This document shows, in pieces, positions 34,548 to 43,530 of a DNA stretch of 59,883 nucleotides (position 1 is its first letter; each line of letters starts with the position of its first letter). Origin of the DNA: Planctomycetota bacterium (GTDB lineage: Bacteria > Planctomycetota > Phycisphaerae > Phycisphaerales > UBA1924); assembly GCA_018242605.1 (NCBI GenBank), contig JAFEBP010000025.1:355-60237 (forward strand), given 5' to 3'. A program made the translations under genes and the position numbers. Under the pieces are notes generated by a model. The model did not search any database and had not been told where the DNA came from. It worked only from the letters and a program-made list of their open reading frames with translations.

Positions 34548-35362
34548 GCGACAAGCGTCCTGCGTGGCTCGCGGCGGTGCTGTGGATCGGCGCGTTCGTG
34601 CTCGTGGTGGCGGCGGTGGGGCCCGCGTTGTGGCTGCTGCTGGCGGCGCTGCAGCCGGCGGGTTCGGACATGTACTCGTTCAATCAGCGTCCGACGCTGC
34701 GGAACTTCGAGGTGGCGTGGAATGACGGGCGGCTGGGGATCCCGCTGGTGAACAGCGTGCTGGTGACGCTGGCGCGGGCCGGGTTGAACGTGGTCCTGGC
34801 GGCCGCCGCGGCGTATCCGTTGGCGCGGATGAGTTTCCGGGGTCGGGACACGGTGTTCGTGCTGTTATTGTGCACGATGATGATCCCGGACCAGGTGATC
34901 CTGGTGCCGATGTTCCGGATCGTGGTGGGCCTGAGCATGTACGACACGCTGGCTGCGGTAGTGGTGCCGTTCGGCGTGTCGGCGATGGGGATCTTCATGT
35001 GCCGGCAGGCGTTCTTGGCGATCCCGGCGTCGCTTGAGGAGGCGGCGCGGGTGGATGGCGCGGGGAGCCTGAGGACATGGTGGCACGTGATGCTGCCTCT
35101 GGCGGCGCCGACGCTCTCGACGCTGGCGATCTTCAGCGTGATCGGGGCGTGGTCGGAACTGCTGTGGCCCTTGGTGGTGCTGCAATCGCCGGAGAAGCTG
35201 ACCCTCCCGGTAGCGCTCACGACGCTGATGGGGCAGTTTTCGACCAACATCCGCGCGGCGTACGCGGGTGCGGTGCTGGCCCTGGTGCCGATTGTCGCGG
35301 CGTTCGTGGCGCTGCAGAAGTTCTTCAAACCAGAGATGTTCGGCGGCGCGGTGAAGGGCTAG
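34544..35362 (+). CDS. ABC sugar transporter permease (MalG/UgpE type)
   Basis: 272 residues with six membrane helices. The EAA loop is EEAARVDGAGSLRTWWHVML, and the domain ends with a normal FFKPEMFGGAVKG tail. It forms the other half of the channel with the permease encoded just upstream. The ATG overlaps the preceding stop. An FAD enzyme gene starts 17 bases later, so import and processing are probably co-expressed. Confidence 0.92.
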   Translation: MSDKRPAWLAAVLWIGAFVLVVAAVGPALWLLLAALQPAGSDMYSFNQRPTLRNFEVAWNDGRLGIPLVNSVLVTLARAGLNVVLAAAAAYPLARMSFRGRDTVFVLLLCTMMIPDQVILVPMFRIVVGLSMYDTLAAVVVPFGVSAMGIFMCRQAFLAIPASLEEAARVDGAGSLRTWWHVMLPLAAPTLSTLAIFSVIGAWSELLWPLVVLQSPEKLTLPVALTTLMGQFSTNIRAAYAGAVLALVPIVAAFVALQKFFKPEMFGGAVKG

Positions 35363-35378
35363 ATCGGAGCAGGAATCA

Positions 35379-37001
35379 ATGGCGGAAGTCTCAACACAGG
35401 TTCTGATTGTGGGCGGGGGCACCGGCGGGATCGCCGCGGCGTTGGCGCTGGGGGCGCGGGGGGTGCGGTGCGTAGTGACCGAATCGCATGAGTGGATCGG
35501 CGGGCAACTGACGAGCCAGGCGGTGCCGCCGGATGAGAATCAGTGGGTGGAGACGTTCGGCGCGACGCGGCGGTATCAATCGTTTCGCGAGCGGGTGCGG
35601 GGGTGGTACCGGGAGCATCGGTCGCTGACTCGGGCGGCGAGGGAGAACAAGGCGCTCAATCCGGGCGGCGGGTGGGTGAGCCATCTGTGCGCTTCGCCTC
35701 GCGTGATGCACGAGGTGCTGCTCGGGATGCTGGGAGAGTGCAAGGCGAGACCCGGGATTTACAACGGCGTTGAGCCGGTGAGCGTGGAACGCGATGGGGA
35801 CCGGTTGACGGCGGTCACGTTCGGGCGAGTGAGCGAGCGGGGCGAATCGGGGCTCACGGTGCGGGCGGATTACATTCTGGATGGCACGGAACTAGGGGAC
35901 TTGTACGAACTGGGCAGGGTGGAGCACGCGATTGGCGCCGAGCATCGGGACGATTTCGCAGAGATGCACGGGCGGACGGACAAGGCTGATCCGATGGATC
36001 AGCAGGCGTTCTCGTGGTGCTTCGCGCTGGAGCACTGCCCGGGCGAGGACAATACGATCGAGAAGCCCAGGGAGTGGGAGTTCTGGCGGCATTACGTGCC
36101 GAAGATGGATCCGCCGTGGTGCGGCCCGCTGTTTTCGTGGACGGTGCCGACGCACAATGTGGAGGGCAAACGCACGTTCCCGTTCATCCCGTGGCCGGAC
36201 CGGTGCCCCGAGGGGATGTGGGACATGTGGCGGTATCGGCGCATCGTGGATGCTTCGATCTATGAGCCGCCCGCGGCGATCGCGGACGTGTGCCTGGTGA
36301 ACTGGGTACAGATGGACTATTGGCTCGAGCCTCTGCTGGGCGTAGACGCGGCCGCGAGAAGGCACGCGATGGCGCAGGCCAAGGAGCAATCGCTGAACCT
36401 GCTGTACTGGATGCAGACTTCCGCGCCGAGGGTGGACGGCGGGACGGGTTTCCCGGGGCTGAAACTGGCGGGCGCGGAACTGGGGACGCGGGACGGATTC
36501 GCGATGGCGCCGTACATCCGCGAGCCGCGGCGGCTCAAGGCCAGGACGATCGTGACCGAGGCGCACATTGGGACGGATCAGCGCCGGGCCGAGGGGCGGC
36601 CGAACCAGGACGTGTCGCCGCTGGGGTGCGCGGAGGCGTTTGAGGATTCGGTGGGAATCGGGCACTACACGCTGGACCTTCATCCCAGCACCTCGGGGCG
36701 CAACTCGGTGTACGTGCCGGCGGCGCCGTTCCGGATCCCGCTGGGGGCGTTGATCCCGGTGCGCGTGCGGAACCTGATCGCGGCGGGCAAAGGGATCGGG
36801 GTGACGCACATCACCAACGGGTGCTATCGCATGCACCACACCGAGTGGAACATCGGAGAGTCGGCGGGCGTGCTCGCGGCGTTCTGCCTGGGGCGGGGCG
36901 TGGAGCCGGCGCAGGTGCACGAGTCACGGCAACTCACCGAGGAACTGCAGCGCGAACTGGTGGCCGATGGTGTGCGCATCGCGTGGCCCTGGGAGAAGTA
37001 G
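35379..37001 (+). CDS. FAD-dependent oxidoreductase
   Basis: 540 residues. The N terminus has the Rossmann FAD motif VLIVGGGTGGIAAALALGARG followed by TESHEWIGGQLTSQAVPPDE, a signature of the PF12831-type family. The closing block includes ARNLIAAGKGIGVTHITNG-like residues, with CYRMHHTEWNIGESAG. Members of this group are widespread in planctomycete glycan loci, but their substrates are mostly unknown; oxidation of a sugar or an acid is plausible. No signal peptide is visible, so it acts in the cytoplasm. It converges with the GH38 gene. Confidence 0.85.
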   Translation: MAEVSTQVLIVGGGTGGIAAALALGARGVRCVVTESHEWIGGQLTSQAVPPDENQWVETFGATRRYQSFRERVRGWYREHRSLTRAARENKALNPGGGWVSHLCASPRVMHEVLLGMLGECKARPGIYNGVEPVSVERDGDRLTAVTFGRVSERGESGLTVRADYILDGTELGDLYELGRVEHAIGAEHRDDFAEMHGRTDKADPMDQQAFSWCFALEHCPGEDNTIEKPREWEFWRHYVPKMDPPWCGPLFSWTVPTHNVEGKRTFPFIPWPDRCPEGMWDMWRYRRIVDASIYEPPAAIADVCLVNWVQMDYWLEPLLGVDAAARRHAMAQAKEQSLNLLYWMQTSAPRVDGGTGFPGLKLAGAELGTRDGFAMAPYIREPRRLKARTIVTEAHIGTDQRRAEGRPNQDVSPLGCAEAFEDSVGIGHYTLDLHPSTSGRNSVYVPAAPFRIPLGALIPVRVRNLIAAGKGIGVTHITNGCYRMHHTEWNIGESAGVLAAFCLGRGVEPAQVHESRQLTEELQRELVADGVRIAWPWEK

Positions 37002-37009
37002 CCGGGGAT

Positions 37010-40000
37010 TCACGCAAGGGTGACGGCGAGGCTGACGATCTGGAAGGCTCGCAGGGTGATCCTGGTGGTGTTGCCGTTGTGCTCGAAACCATCCAGTTCG
37101 GTCGGCGATTCGAGCAGGTTGACTGGGGTGACGCTCTTGACGGGGAGGTTCCAGCGAATGCAGAGCGTGCCGCGGCCGGCGTGGGATTCCCAAAGGCGCA
37201 GGATGAGCTGGTCGGAGCCTTCGGCTCGCTTGAAGGCCGCGATCGCGACGGCCACGCCGCTATCACAGGAGAGATTGAAAGGCGACCAGGAAGTGCCCAG
37301 CGGGCCGTCTTCGTCGGGAGTCAGCGCGTAGGCCAGGAGCGGGTTGTTGAGGGCCTCGGCCTCGCGGTCGACGCCTGCGGCTCGCCAATCGCCGTCGTGG
37401 GGCATGAGGGAGTACGTGAACTCGTGCTCCCCGATATCCGCGTTGGGGTCGGGGTGCTTGGGGGCGCGGAGGAGGGAGAGGCCCAGCACGTTGCCGTGGC
37501 AGGAGTGCCCGTACTTGGAATCGTTGAGGATCGAGAGGCCGGCCCCGCGGTCGGAGAGGTCCATCCAGCGGTGCGCGCAGACTTCGAACTTCGCGGCGTC
37601 CCAGGTGGTGTTGCGGTGGGTGGGACGCTGGATGTGGCCGAACTGGATGTCGTAGGTGGCGTTGTTGGCGCGGACATCGATGGGGAAGAGGGCGCGGAGG
37701 AGTTTGCGTGATTCTCTCCAGTTGACCTTGCTGATCACGTCTATGCGCGGGCTGCCGGCGTCGAGTACGTAGGTTTGCTCGATGCGGCTTGATTCGCCCA
37801 GTTTCTGCGTGACCCGGACGGCGCAGCGGAGGGGATGCTCGCTCACGATCTCGATGACCCGGTCGGGGTCGTTCACAGGGATGGGCTTTTCGATGTACGA
37901 GGGGTCGATATCCCAGGCGTCCCACATGTGCGGGATGTCCTCGTAGAGGACGAGTTCGTTGATGGGGAGGTGTTCCTTCGTGAGGGCGTCGAACTCGGCG
38001 AGTTCGCGGCCGCCCGCGCGGCTGAGACGGCGGATGGTTCCGTCGAAATCGATCTCGGCGCGGACCAGGCCGTTGGAGAGGACGATGGAGTCCTCGTTGG
38101 GATGATCTTCAACCGTGACGGGGACGCAGCCGTGGGGGAGTGAGCGATCGGTGACCGCGACGCCCAGGGCGGGCACGCTGCGGACGAAGGCGGGCTCGTC
38201 GTCGATGTCGACGACGCCGCTGCGCGGGACCGAACAGGGGTTGAAGACGCCCACCGGCTTTTTCATGCTCTTGGTGGAGAGGGCGCTGAGCCAGGCGGTG
38301 GTGCCCTTGTCCGTCAGGGCGTCGGTGACCTTGTTGATGCGGGCGAAGTCGCGACGCGAGTCTTCATACACCCAGCCGATGGAGGAGCCGGGGAGGATGT
38401 CGTGGAACTGGTTGAGCAGAAGGGTTTTCCACGCGGTATCGAGCTTTGCGGCGGCCTGCTTCGCGGCGTCGGGCGCGGGGCGGACGGGGCCGGCAAAGGT
38501 GAGCAGTTCGCAGAAGCGGAGGTCTTCTTCGGCGCGGCGATTGGCGGCCTTGATCCAGGCCTGCGAGGTGAGCGTGCCGCGGTGGATTTCAAGGTACAAC
38601 TCTCCGGACCACTCGGGGAGGGCTTCGGGGGTGCCGAAGGACTGGGCGGCGCGGTCAGTGACTTCCTCGATGAAGTCGGCGACGGTGGAGAGTTTGACGC
38701 GGGGCATGCCGTCGCAGTCGGCGGCGAGCTGCGCGTTCAAGATGGACCAATCGGTGGGTCCGCCGCCGCCATCACCGAAGCCGAAGGGCTGGAGCCAGAT
38801 CGCGCCGCCGTCCTGCGATTGAACGCGGTCGCGGTTGCGGTGGTTGATCTCGCCCCGGTGCAGTTCCTTGGGCGTGTTCACGGCGTTGTAGTCGTGACCC
38901 GGGGTGTTATGCGCGAGCACGCTGGAGCCGTCGATGCCGGTCCAGACGAAGGTCGTGTGGGGGAAGACGTTCGAGCGATTCCAGATCATCTTGTTGGTGA
39001 TGAACATGGAGAGGCCGGCCTGCGTCATGATCTGGGGGAGGCTGGCGGGGAAGCCAAAGGTGTCGGGGAGATAGAGGAAAGTCTGCGCAGCCTTCTCGCC
39101 GAACTTGGTGGTCCAATAGCGGGTACCGTGGAGAATCTGCCGGACGAGGCTCTCGCCGCTGGGGCAGTTGGCGTCGGGCTCGATCCACATCGCTCCGCCC
39201 GGCTCCCAGCGGCCTTCGGCGACGCGGGCGGAGATCTGGGCGAAGAGTTCAGGGCTGTTTTCCTCGACCCAGGCGTACTGTTGGGCCTGGCTGCAGAGGA
39301 AGTTGTATTCGGGGTATTGCTCCATCAGGCGGAGTTGATTGGAGAATGAGCGGAGGCATTTGCGCTTGGTTTCGCGGATGGGCCAGAGCCAGGCCGTGTC
39401 GATGTGGGCGTGGCCGACAGCGTGGCACGTGGTGGTGGAGCCCGCGGCGGCTCGGCTCAGCGATTCGTCGAGGATTTCCTGCGAGTTCTTGACGCTGGAC
39501 GGATTCCCCGGGATGCACGCGTTGGTGGCGCGCCGGAGGGCGCCGAAGAGGTCCTGTGCACGGTTGCTGTTCTCGGGCAGTTCCTTGAGCAGGCCGAGGG
39601 CGAAGGCGTAGGAGTGCCGCAACCGCCAGGCATCGGCGTCGAAGACGGCGAGTTCAGCGCGTTCGAGCCGACCCGGGGTGGGGCTGTTCCAGCGGGCGTG
39701 GACTTCGGGGCCGTCCCACTCGAAGCCGGTGACGCCGAAAGGGTGGTTGCAGGCGGCTTCGATGAGGATGTCCACGGGTTCGCCGCCCGCAGCGCTTTCG
39801 AACAGGGGCAGGCGGTCGCGGTTGACGTCGAGACCTTGGAGGGGCGTCCACGCGCCACCCGCGAGCGTCCAGACCTGGGCCTCGGTGCCGCTGGAGAAAC
39901 GCAGGCAGACACTCCGCCCCTTCATGGTCGCGGGGACAGCGCCCTGAATTCGGAACCAGGTGCTCGACCACTTGGGGCCCCAGTTCCAGCCGATCTCGAC

Positions 40001-40174
40001 CGGGCTGAAGGTGAGCGCGAGGGCCGCGGCGGGTGTGATGGGGTCGGCCTTGGGGTCCGGGAGTTGGTGCGCGAGGACCTGGAGGGGTGCCGCGGCGGGA
40101 TATACGGCGGGGTCGAGGACATCACGCAGAAAGGTCTGGTAGCGGGAGATCGTGAGTTCGTAGTCCGAGGGCAT
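37010..40174 (-). CDS. GH38 alpha-mannosidase-family enzyme
   Basis: 1054 residues, a usual size for bacterial GH38. The zinc-binding motif GHAHIDTAWLWPIRETKRK has Asp259, and the nucleophile is likely Asp371 in LPDTFGFPASLPQI. The C-terminal half is the family's beta-sandwich. ATG at 40174 is selected because MPSDYELTISRYQTFLRDV fits GH38 starts; the longer frame runs into the lysA upstream region. No signal peptide is present, so it is probably cytoplasmic and acts on imported oligosaccharide. It is divergent from lysA. Confidence 0.93.
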   Translation of the reverse strand: MPSDYELTISRYQTFLRDVLDPAVYPAAAPLQVLAHQLPDPKADPITPAAALALTFSPVEIGWNWGPKWSSTWFRIQGAVPATMKGRSVCLRFSSGTEAQVWTLAGGAWTPLQGLDVNRDRLPLFESAAGGEPVDILIEAACNHPFGVTGFEWDGPEVHARWNSPTPGRLERAELAVFDADAWRLRHSYAFALGLLKELPENSNRAQDLFGALRRATNACIPGNPSSVKNSQEILDESLSRAAAGSTTTCHAVGHAHIDTAWLWPIRETKRKCLRSFSNQLRLMEQYPEYNFLCSQAQQYAWVEENSPELFAQISARVAEGRWEPGGAMWIEPDANCPSGESLVRQILHGTRYWTTKFGEKAAQTFLYLPDTFGFPASLPQIMTQAGLSMFITNKMIWNRSNVFPHTTFVWTGIDGSSVLAHNTPGHDYNAVNTPKELHRGEINHRNRDRVQSQDGGAIWLQPFGFGDGGGGPTDWSILNAQLAADCDGMPRVKLSTVADFIEEVTDRAAQSFGTPEALPEWSGELYLEIHRGTLTSQAWIKAANRRAEEDLRFCELLTFAGPVRPAPDAAKQAAAKLDTAWKTLLLNQFHDILPGSSIGWVYEDSRRDFARINKVTDALTDKGTTAWLSALSTKSMKKPVGVFNPCSVPRSGVVDIDDEPAFVRSVPALGVAVTDRSLPHGCVPVTVEDHPNEDSIVLSNGLVRAEIDFDGTIRRLSRAGGRELAEFDALTKEHLPINELVLYEDIPHMWDAWDIDPSYIEKPIPVNDPDRVIEIVSEHPLRCAVRVTQKLGESSRIEQTYVLDAGSPRIDVISKVNWRESRKLLRALFPIDVRANNATYDIQFGHIQRPTHRNTTWDAAKFEVCAHRWMDLSDRGAGLSILNDSKYGHSCHGNVLGLSLLRAPKHPDPNADIGEHEFTYSLMPHDGDWRAAGVDREAEALNNPLLAYALTPDEDGPLGTSWSPFNLSCDSGVAVAIAAFKRAEGSDQLILRLWESHAGRGTLCIRWNLPVKSVTPVNLLESPTELDGFEHNGNTTRITLRAFQIVSLAVTLA

Positions 40175-40298
40175 GGGCGAGGGTAGAAGCGGTGGGGACG
40201 AGGGCGGACGGTTCCGGGGTTTGCTCGTGTGTGGCATTGTGTCCGGAATGCTTGCGTGGCGAGGGCTTCTCGCGTGGCGACGGTACGATTTGTCACAC

Positions 40299-41678
40299 AT
40301 GCCTACGACGAACGATTTGCCCCACTGCACGTACCGGGACGGGAATCTGCACATCGACAAGGTTGGCGCCGAGGAACTCGCGGAGCGGTTCGGCACGCCG
40401 CTGTATGTGTATTCGGCGACGGGGATCCGGGCCAACTTCACGAGATTGTCCGGCGCGTTCATGGCGCTGAAGCCGACGCTGTGCTATGCGCTCAAGGCGT
40501 GCGGGAACGTCTCGGTGTGCCGGTTGCTGGCGGGGCTGGGGGCCGGGATGGACGTGGTGTCGGGCGGCGAGTTGGAGAGGGCGTGGCTGTCGAGCGTTGA
40601 TATGTCGAAGGTGGTGTTCGCGGGTGTTGGCAAGACACGCGCGGAAATCGCGGCGGCCCTGAGCGGGGCGCACAGCCCGCTCAAGGGCATCGTGAAGGAC
40701 GTTTCAGGGCGGGGGCCGGAGGGACGCGGGGCGGTGGGGCTGTTCAACATCGAGTCCGAGGGCGAACTGCGGCGGATCGCACAGATCGCGGCGGACCTGA
40801 GGGTTGAAGCGAGCGCGTGCATCCGCGTGAATCCGGATGTGGATGCGCACACGCACAAGTACACCACGACCGGCAAGAGCGAGAACAAGTTCGGGATCGC
40901 GATCGCGCGAGCGAAGGAGGTGATCGAGGCGGCCAGGGCGCACGCGTACCTCAAGGTGAGGGGCGTGCATGTTCACTTGGGGTCGCCGATCGCTTCGCCC
41001 AAGCCATATATGGAGGCGATCGGGGTGGTGCTGGCGATGATGGATGAGCTCAACGCTAAGGGCGCGGGGCTGGACACGCTGAACATCGGCGGGGGGTACG
41101 GGATTGATTACGGGTTGGCGACGCCGGCTACGCCGGAAGAGTTCGCGGCGGGGATTGTGCCGTTGCTGGCGGGCCGCGTGGCTTCGGGGCTGCGGGTGTT
41201 CATGGAGCCGGGGCGGTGCATCGTCGGGAACACGGGCGTGCTGCTGACGAGGGTGCAGTACGTGAAGATCGGGGACAAGAAGCGGTTTGTGGTGTGCGAT
41301 GCCGGGATGCACACGCTGATCCGGCCCGCACTGTACCAGGCGCACCACTTTGTATGGCCGGCGAGAACGCAGAGCCCGCCGACGCGGCTGGCGCCGCCGG
41401 AGAATGCGGCGGGGTTGGTCGGGACGGACGTGGTGGGGCCGGTGTGCGAGTCTTCGGACTTTCTGTGCCAGGATCGGCCGCTGCCGGTGGTGGAGGAGGG
41501 TGCTGTGTTGGCGGTGTTCTGCGCGGGGGCGTACGGCATGTCGATGGCGTCGACGTACAACGATCATCCCAAGCCGGCGGAGGTGCTGGTGGACGGAAAG
41601 CAGGTGACGTTGATTCGGCCGCGGCAGGAACTGCACGAGTTGGTGACGTCGGAGTTGGCGGCGGTGGGGGTGGCATGA
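40299..41678 (+). CDS. lysA: Diaminopimelate decarboxylase
   Basis: Last step of lysine synthesis: PLP-dependent decarboxylation of meso-diaminopimelate. 459 residues. PLP Lys66 lies in CYALKACGN, the glycine-rich loop is NIGGGYGIDY, and MEPGRCIVGN and VCESSDFLCQDRPLP are family marks. ATG at 40299 is chosen because the long in-frame region before it is antisense to the GH38 gene. The end overlaps the next gene by four bases (ATGA), so it is co-translated with a cell-wall-type serine hydrolase. Confidence 0.94.
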   Translation: MPTTNDLPHCTYRDGNLHIDKVGAEELAERFGTPLYVYSATGIRANFTRLSGAFMALKPTLCYALKACGNVSVCRLLAGLGAGMDVVSGGELERAWLSSVDMSKVVFAGVGKTRAEIAAALSGAHSPLKGIVKDVSGRGPEGRGAVGLFNIESEGELRRIAQIAADLRVEASACIRVNPDVDAHTHKYTTTGKSENKFGIAIARAKEVIEAARAHAYLKVRGVHVHLGSPIASPKPYMEAIGVVLAMMDELNAKGAGLDTLNIGGGYGIDYGLATPATPEEFAAGIVPLLAGRVASGLRVFMEPGRCIVGNTGVLLTRVQYVKIGDKKRFVVCDAGMHTLIRPALYQAHHFVWPARTQSPPTRLAPPENAAGLVGTDVVGPVCESSDFLCQDRPLPVVEEGAVLAVFCAGAYGMSMASTYNDHPKPAEVLVDGKQVTLIRPRQELHELVTSELAAVGVA

Positions 41679-42940
41679 GCGGCCGGAGATCGATCTACGT
41701 GTGTGTGTTGGCGCTGCTGGGCGTCCTGGGGTGCGAGCGTGCCAGCCGCGTGGAGCGGGCGCTGCGGGACCGGCCCGAGCGGTTCGGGAAGATCACGGCC
41801 GCCGCGGCGGAGTACCGGGTGCAGGTGCTCGCGGCGACAGTGGAGCGGGGCAGCGATGGACGGTTGCGGTTGGTGCGGGATGGGTACCGGGTTGACGCGG
41901 AGTATTTCTATCCGGCGAGCGCGATCAAACTGTGCGCGGCGGTGGCGGCGGTGCAGACGCTGCACGAGGTATCGCAGGGCGGGCCCGCGGTGACGGTGTC
42001 AACGCCCATGCGGATCGCGCCGTTGTTCCCCGGTGATGCGGCGCAGGAGCGGGACGCAAGCAACCTGGCGGGGGCGACGATTACGGTGGGGCACGAGGTG
42101 CGAAAGTTGTTCCTGGTGTCGGACAATCAGGCGTTCAACAGGTTGTACGACGTCGTGGGGCACAGGGAGTTGAACCAGAAGATGCACGCGGCCGGGTTGA
42201 CGAGCGTGGTCGTGAATCACAGGCTGTCGGAGAGCCGCGTGATACCGGATCAGCGGATGACGGCGGCGGTGAGCTTTGATACCGGCGCGGGCGTGGTGAC
42301 GATCCCGGCGAGGACGAGCGACCTCCAACTCACCAACAGCGGGCGGGGGCTGGAGGTGGGGACGGGGTTCATGAAAGGGGATGTTCTGGAGCGTCGGCCG
42401 ATGGACTTTGCCGGTCGCAACGGGATTTCACTCCGCGATCTGCAGGATGCGCTGGTGATGGTGACGCGGCCGGATATCGATCTGGGCAAGCCGGGCTTCG
42501 CGCTCACGCCCGAGGACCGGGCGTTTCTGACATCGGCGATGTCCGAGTATCCCGGCGCCTCGGCGAATCCTCGCTACGACGCGAAGGAGTACCCGAACGA
42601 CTATGGCAAGATGTTCCTGCCGGGGCTGCTGCGTCTGGGGCCGCTGGAACGGTGGCGGGTCTCGAACAAGGTGGGGCAGGCCTACGGGTTCACGATCGAG
42701 AACTCGTATATCGAGGACCTGACGACCGGGCGGGGGTTGTTCCTCGCGGCGGTCATCTATACGAATGAGGACGGCGTACTCAACGACGACAAGTACGAGT
42801 ACACGACGGTGGCGGAGCCGTTCATGGCGGACCTGGCGGAGGCGGTGGTGGGGGATTGGATGAAGGCCGAGCCGCGGCGGCACACGCGCAGAGGCACCTT
42901 CCCGACCGTGAGTTCGCGGCAGGCTTCGCACGGCCGCTGA
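41675..42940 (+). CDS. Lipoprotein with class A beta-lactamase-like serine hydrolase fold
   Basis: 421 residues. Lipobox GVLGC with Cys20 makes it a probable lipoprotein. The SxxK motif is Ser82-Ala-Ile-Lys85 in YPASAIKL; the SDN motif is Ser149-Asp150-Asn151 in LVSDNQAFNRLY; NKVGQAYG may be the KTG equivalent. These are the three active-site motifs of class A beta-lactamases and related peptidases. A true beta-lactamase, a DD-peptidase or another amidase are all possible. The overlap with lysA hints at a role near peptidoglycan. Confidence 0.8.
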   Translation: MSGRRSIYVCVLALLGVLGCERASRVERALRDRPERFGKITAAAAEYRVQVLAATVERGSDGRLRLVRDGYRVDAEYFYPASAIKLCAAVAAVQTLHEVSQGGPAVTVSTPMRIAPLFPGDAAQERDASNLAGATITVGHEVRKLFLVSDNQAFNRLYDVVGHRELNQKMHAAGLTSVVVNHRLSESRVIPDQRMTAAVSFDTGAGVVTIPARTSDLQLTNSGRGLEVGTGFMKGDVLERRPMDFAGRNGISLRDLQDALVMVTRPDIDLGKPGFALTPEDRAFLTSAMSEYPGASANPRYDAKEYPNDYGKMFLPGLLRLGPLERWRVSNKVGQAYGFTIENSYIEDLTTGRGLFLAAVIYTNEDGVLNDDKYEYTTVAEPFMADLAEAVVGDWMKAEPRRHTRRGTFPTVSSRQASHGR

Positions 42941-42941
42941 A

Positions 42942-43361
42942 TCATGAACCGGAAATCACAGGGAAGCGGAGCTTGATACGAGGCAAGGTCCCGGTGCCCG
43001 GCTGCACGGGCTGGTTGGGGGAGTCGTTGCCCCAATCCCAGAGTTCGCTCTCGGAGGCGGGTGAAGAAGGGCGGCTGGCGTTGGCGAACGCCGTGAGGTT
43101 GGCGTTGAACGCGCCCCACCAGGCGATGGCGTTGTCGCCGACCTTGGCGTTCCAGGACGATTGAGGGGACGGATAGGTGGCGTCGTCGACACGCTTTCCG
43201 GCCCAGTCGTTCATCTCGGATGGCTGAGCGTCGGCATCGGCACGGAGCCATGTGTACGCGGTACCGTCGGGCTCATCCTCCGGGCCGGTCTCGGGGTCGC
43301 ACAGATCATTGATATTCGCACGCATCTGGTTGAGGAAGTTGGTGAGGTTGGTGCCGGCCAT
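42942..43361 (-). CDS. Hypothetical protein
   Basis: 139 residues starting MAGTNLTNFLNQM. I do not recognise a family. It is rich in Asn, Asp, Ala and Trp, has no membrane helix and no signal peptide. The segment NAIAWWGAFNANLTAFANAS is distinctive. The gene almost abuts the convergent serine hydrolase (stop to stop, one base apart). A 169-base gap separates it from the kinase gene. ATG at 43361; the longer reading frame to 43493 has no protein-like composition. Confidence 0.6.
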   Translation of the reverse strand: MAGTNLTNFLNQMRANINDLCDPETGPEDEPDGTAYTWLRADADAQPSEMNDWAGKRVDDATYPSPQSSWNAKVGDNAIAWWGAFNANLTAFANASRPSSPASESELWDWGNDSPNQPVQPGTGTLPRIKLRFPVISGS

Positions 43362-43530
43362 TGCGAAACTCCAGAACGCAGGAGGTTGACACGGGCCGTA
43401 AACGCCTGCGGCGAGTGTCACTCGGGTGTGTGCCGCGCAGAATCGGCGGACCGACAGAGAGACTGTGGTGCCACCACGCGGCGCGCGGAGCACTTGTATT
43501 TACTGGTAAGATGGAGAAGAGCGGCGGGAC

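Noticed and set aside
40175..40462. N-terminal extension of the GH38 gene
   Set aside because: It reads antisense to the start of lysA and has no family resemblance; the start at 40174 fits GH38.
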